Below the pieces are notes generated by a model. That model ran no database searches. It was not told the DNA's origin and worked only from the letters and a program-made list of their open reading frames with translations. A DNA stretch of 63,277 bases. It comes from Pseudomonas hunanensis (lineage in GTDB: Bacteria; Pseudomonadota; Gammaproteobacteria; Pseudomonadales; Pseudomonadaceae). Shown here piece after piece: positions 62,005 through 63,277 of the stretch. The DNA is taken from contig NZ_QJRC01000058.1 in NCBI RefSeq assembly GCF_013393325.1, positions 1 through 63,277 of the forward strand, written 5' to 3'. The position numbers and the translations under genes were made by a program. Every line of letters starts with the position of its first letter. The stretch's first letter is position 1.

Positions 62005-63277
62005 TCAGCGCTCCAGATGAAAAGTTGACAGGATCTCATTGTTCTCGTCCAGGCCTTGATTGGTGCTGTAAGTTAGATGCAGTGAGACATATTTTTGGTT
62101 AGCTAGCGTGTTTTCGAAGTGCAGAACCAAGCCAGCACCTACGATGTGGCCGGTCGGGGTAATTGGAAGCAGGTCCCTTCCATGGTCATCACGGAGGGCA
62201 TTTAAGCGTCCTGACCATTCGCTTACCCCAAGCACAAAGCCAGGTAGCAGCACTGTGAACTCAGCGGTTGGTTGAGGTGTGGAAACTTCGTTATGTGTGA
62301 TAGCGGCCCAGTTGGGCGGAGACCAGTAATCATTCTGATGCCACCGGGTGTCGACATGAGATACGCCGAGTGACAGGGCCTGCTCGGTAGATAGAAGTTT
62401 TGGGCCGTAGTGCTGATTGTGCCAAGCTTTGATTTCGGCTTGTAGCGAGTGGAAAGAGGGCAGTTTCTTTTCATAATCCAAAGTTATGCCGGGACGCTCC
62501 TCTCCATCATTATTACGATTGCCGAAGATACTGCGTGCTGCCCACAACTCAATTGGGCTATGAAGGTGCTCATGTGCCTTGGCGTGTAGGTACAGGCCTA
62601 CTCCAATGATGGCTACGCCTACGAGGACAAGGGCCGCTGCGGCCCATCCGGCAAAGGGTACTAGCGTTGTAGCGCCTGCAACTGCAAGACCTGCTTCAAG
62701 AATTACAACGGAACCAATGGCCATGCTTAAACCGCCAGCTAAAGTGTAATCAGCAGCTGTTTGATTGCCGTTCGCTCTCTGGCGCCCTGCCTTGAAAAAA
62801 TCTGAAAATAGAGTGAATGCTATTGCAGGATATCCGGCTAAACGCGCAAACAAGTTACTGCTTAGGAACCTGATAACGCCGTTACCAAACGCCATCCCAG
62901 GTGCTGTCGAGCTTAATCGCAGCATCACCGCCTTCTGCGTTGCCCGAACGCTGACCGTTGTCGCTGCCGCTGCACCGATCACCCCGAATATCGATGAAGC
63001 AAAGCCCAAGGTATATTCCGGTGCATTGCTCTTCTGCAGGCTGCTGTAGGCCGTCTTGAGCGATAAGATGTTGAACCACAGCATGCCTGCGTTAAAACCA
63101 CCGCCACCGCCCGCGGTAAGCAAGCCGAGAAAGTTAGGTTTCACCCGCGCGGTAGTGGTCAGCTCGATCAGCACGTTTCGGCTACCCGAGATGCGCAGCG
63201 CTTTCATCTCCTCTACCTGCGCCATGCCGCTCTTCAAATACTTCTGTACTTCCTGGCTGAACGGATTTTCCGTGATG
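62005..63277 (-). CDS. Type VI secretion effector (BTH_I2691/VasX-like), C-terminal part, cut by window edge
   Basis: The frame stays open to the right edge and continues beyond it; 423 residues are visible and the first in-frame start codons inside the window are not the true start. The visible part has several hydrophobic stretches ([68 protein letters not shown]) typical of colicin-like pore-forming VasX-type effectors, followed by a soluble C-terminal domain. The DUF6708 gene follows two bases downstream. Confidence 0.72.
   Translation of the reverse strand, partial: ITENPFSQEVQKYLKSGMAQVEEMKALRISGSRNVLIELTTTARVKPNFLGLLTAGGGGGFNAGMLWFNILSLKTAYSSLQKSNAPEYTLGFASSIFGVIGAAAATTVSVRATQKAVMLRLSSTAPGMAFGNGVIRFLSSNLFARLAGYPAIAFTLFSDFFKAGRQRANGNQTAADYTLAGGLSMAIGSVVILEAGLAVAGATTLVPFAGWAAAALVLVGVAIIGVGLYLHAKAHEHLHSPIELWAARSIFGNRNNDGEERPGITLDYEKKLPSFHSLQAEIKAWHNQHYGPKLLSTEQALSLGVSHVDTRWHQNDYWSPPNWAAITHNEVSTPQPTAEFTVLLPGFVLGVSEWSGRLNALRDDHGRDLLPITPTGHIVGAGLVLHFENTLANQKYVSLHLTYSTNQGLDENNEILSTFHLER

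Overview
The window reads as chromosomal DNA of a Pseudomonas of the P. putida group. The evidence is high GC with dense, short-gapped genes, Pseudomonas-type REP palindromes (cores GTAGGAGCGGCCTTGTG and TTCGCGGGTAAACCCGC), a DUF2790 protein, an OprD porin, and many transport and catabolic cassettes each paired with its own LysR, GntR, AraC, Lrp or Rrf2 regulator. I see about 60 protein genes, one cut by the right edge. I see no tRNA, rRNA, CRISPR array, complete insertion sequence or prophage.

Layout. 1-560: a non-coding repeat region with a large imperfect inverted repeat, a CAAGAAG tandem repeat and ten GATCAA units. 576-6625: housekeeping and transport genes (DUF2790, PpnN nucleosidase, YeiH exporter with a divergent LysR, an AT-richer orphan RHS toxin-type gene, an EamA permease). 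6921-13586: a nitrogen cluster with an XRE/cupin regulator divergent from glnT-like, glxB, glxC, glxD and amt genes, headed by a clear sigma-54 promoter. 13650-20768: an NCS1 permease, an Lrp regulator with two LysE exporters, a hybrid sensor kinase and a metzincin lipoprotein. 20852-29842: a NUDIX gene, then a GntR-controlled catabolic island. 29895-35498: chemoreceptor, NDH-2-like flavoprotein, trimethylamine monooxygenase and Rrf2 regulator. 35524-41027: an AraC regulator divergent from an AhpD/acyl-CoA-dehydrogenase-like/ABC importer operon. 41076-53479: mixed metabolism, transport and small genes. 53497-58640: a periplasmic molybdenum hydroxylase (IorA/IorB), triheme cytochrome and XdhC. 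58899-63277: an OsmC-YcaO fusion protein, then a DUF6708 protein and the C-terminal part of a type VI secretion effector, with AT-richer stretches.

The best candidate for an undescribed system is 21418-29842. It combines one luciferase-family monooxygenase, two paralogous flavin reductases, an alpha/beta hydrolase, an aldehyde dehydrogenase, a carboxymuconolactone-decarboxylase-like protein, an AA_synth (DUF1185) protein, an NCS1 nucleobase-type permease and a FadR-family GntR regulator. The same operator, TGGTATACCATAAT with single-base variants, lies at the three promoters that drive these genes. The logic resembles uracil (Rut) or pyridine ring opening, but the gene set is different. I infer an N-heterocycle catabolic pathway of unknown substrate.

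A second theme is one-carbon and amine nitrogen. The tmm gene (trimethylamine to its N-oxide) and the glnT/glxBCD cluster, which resembles gamma-glutamylmethylamide synthetase plus N-methylglutamate synthase, lie about 20 kb apart. A metabolic link is inference only.
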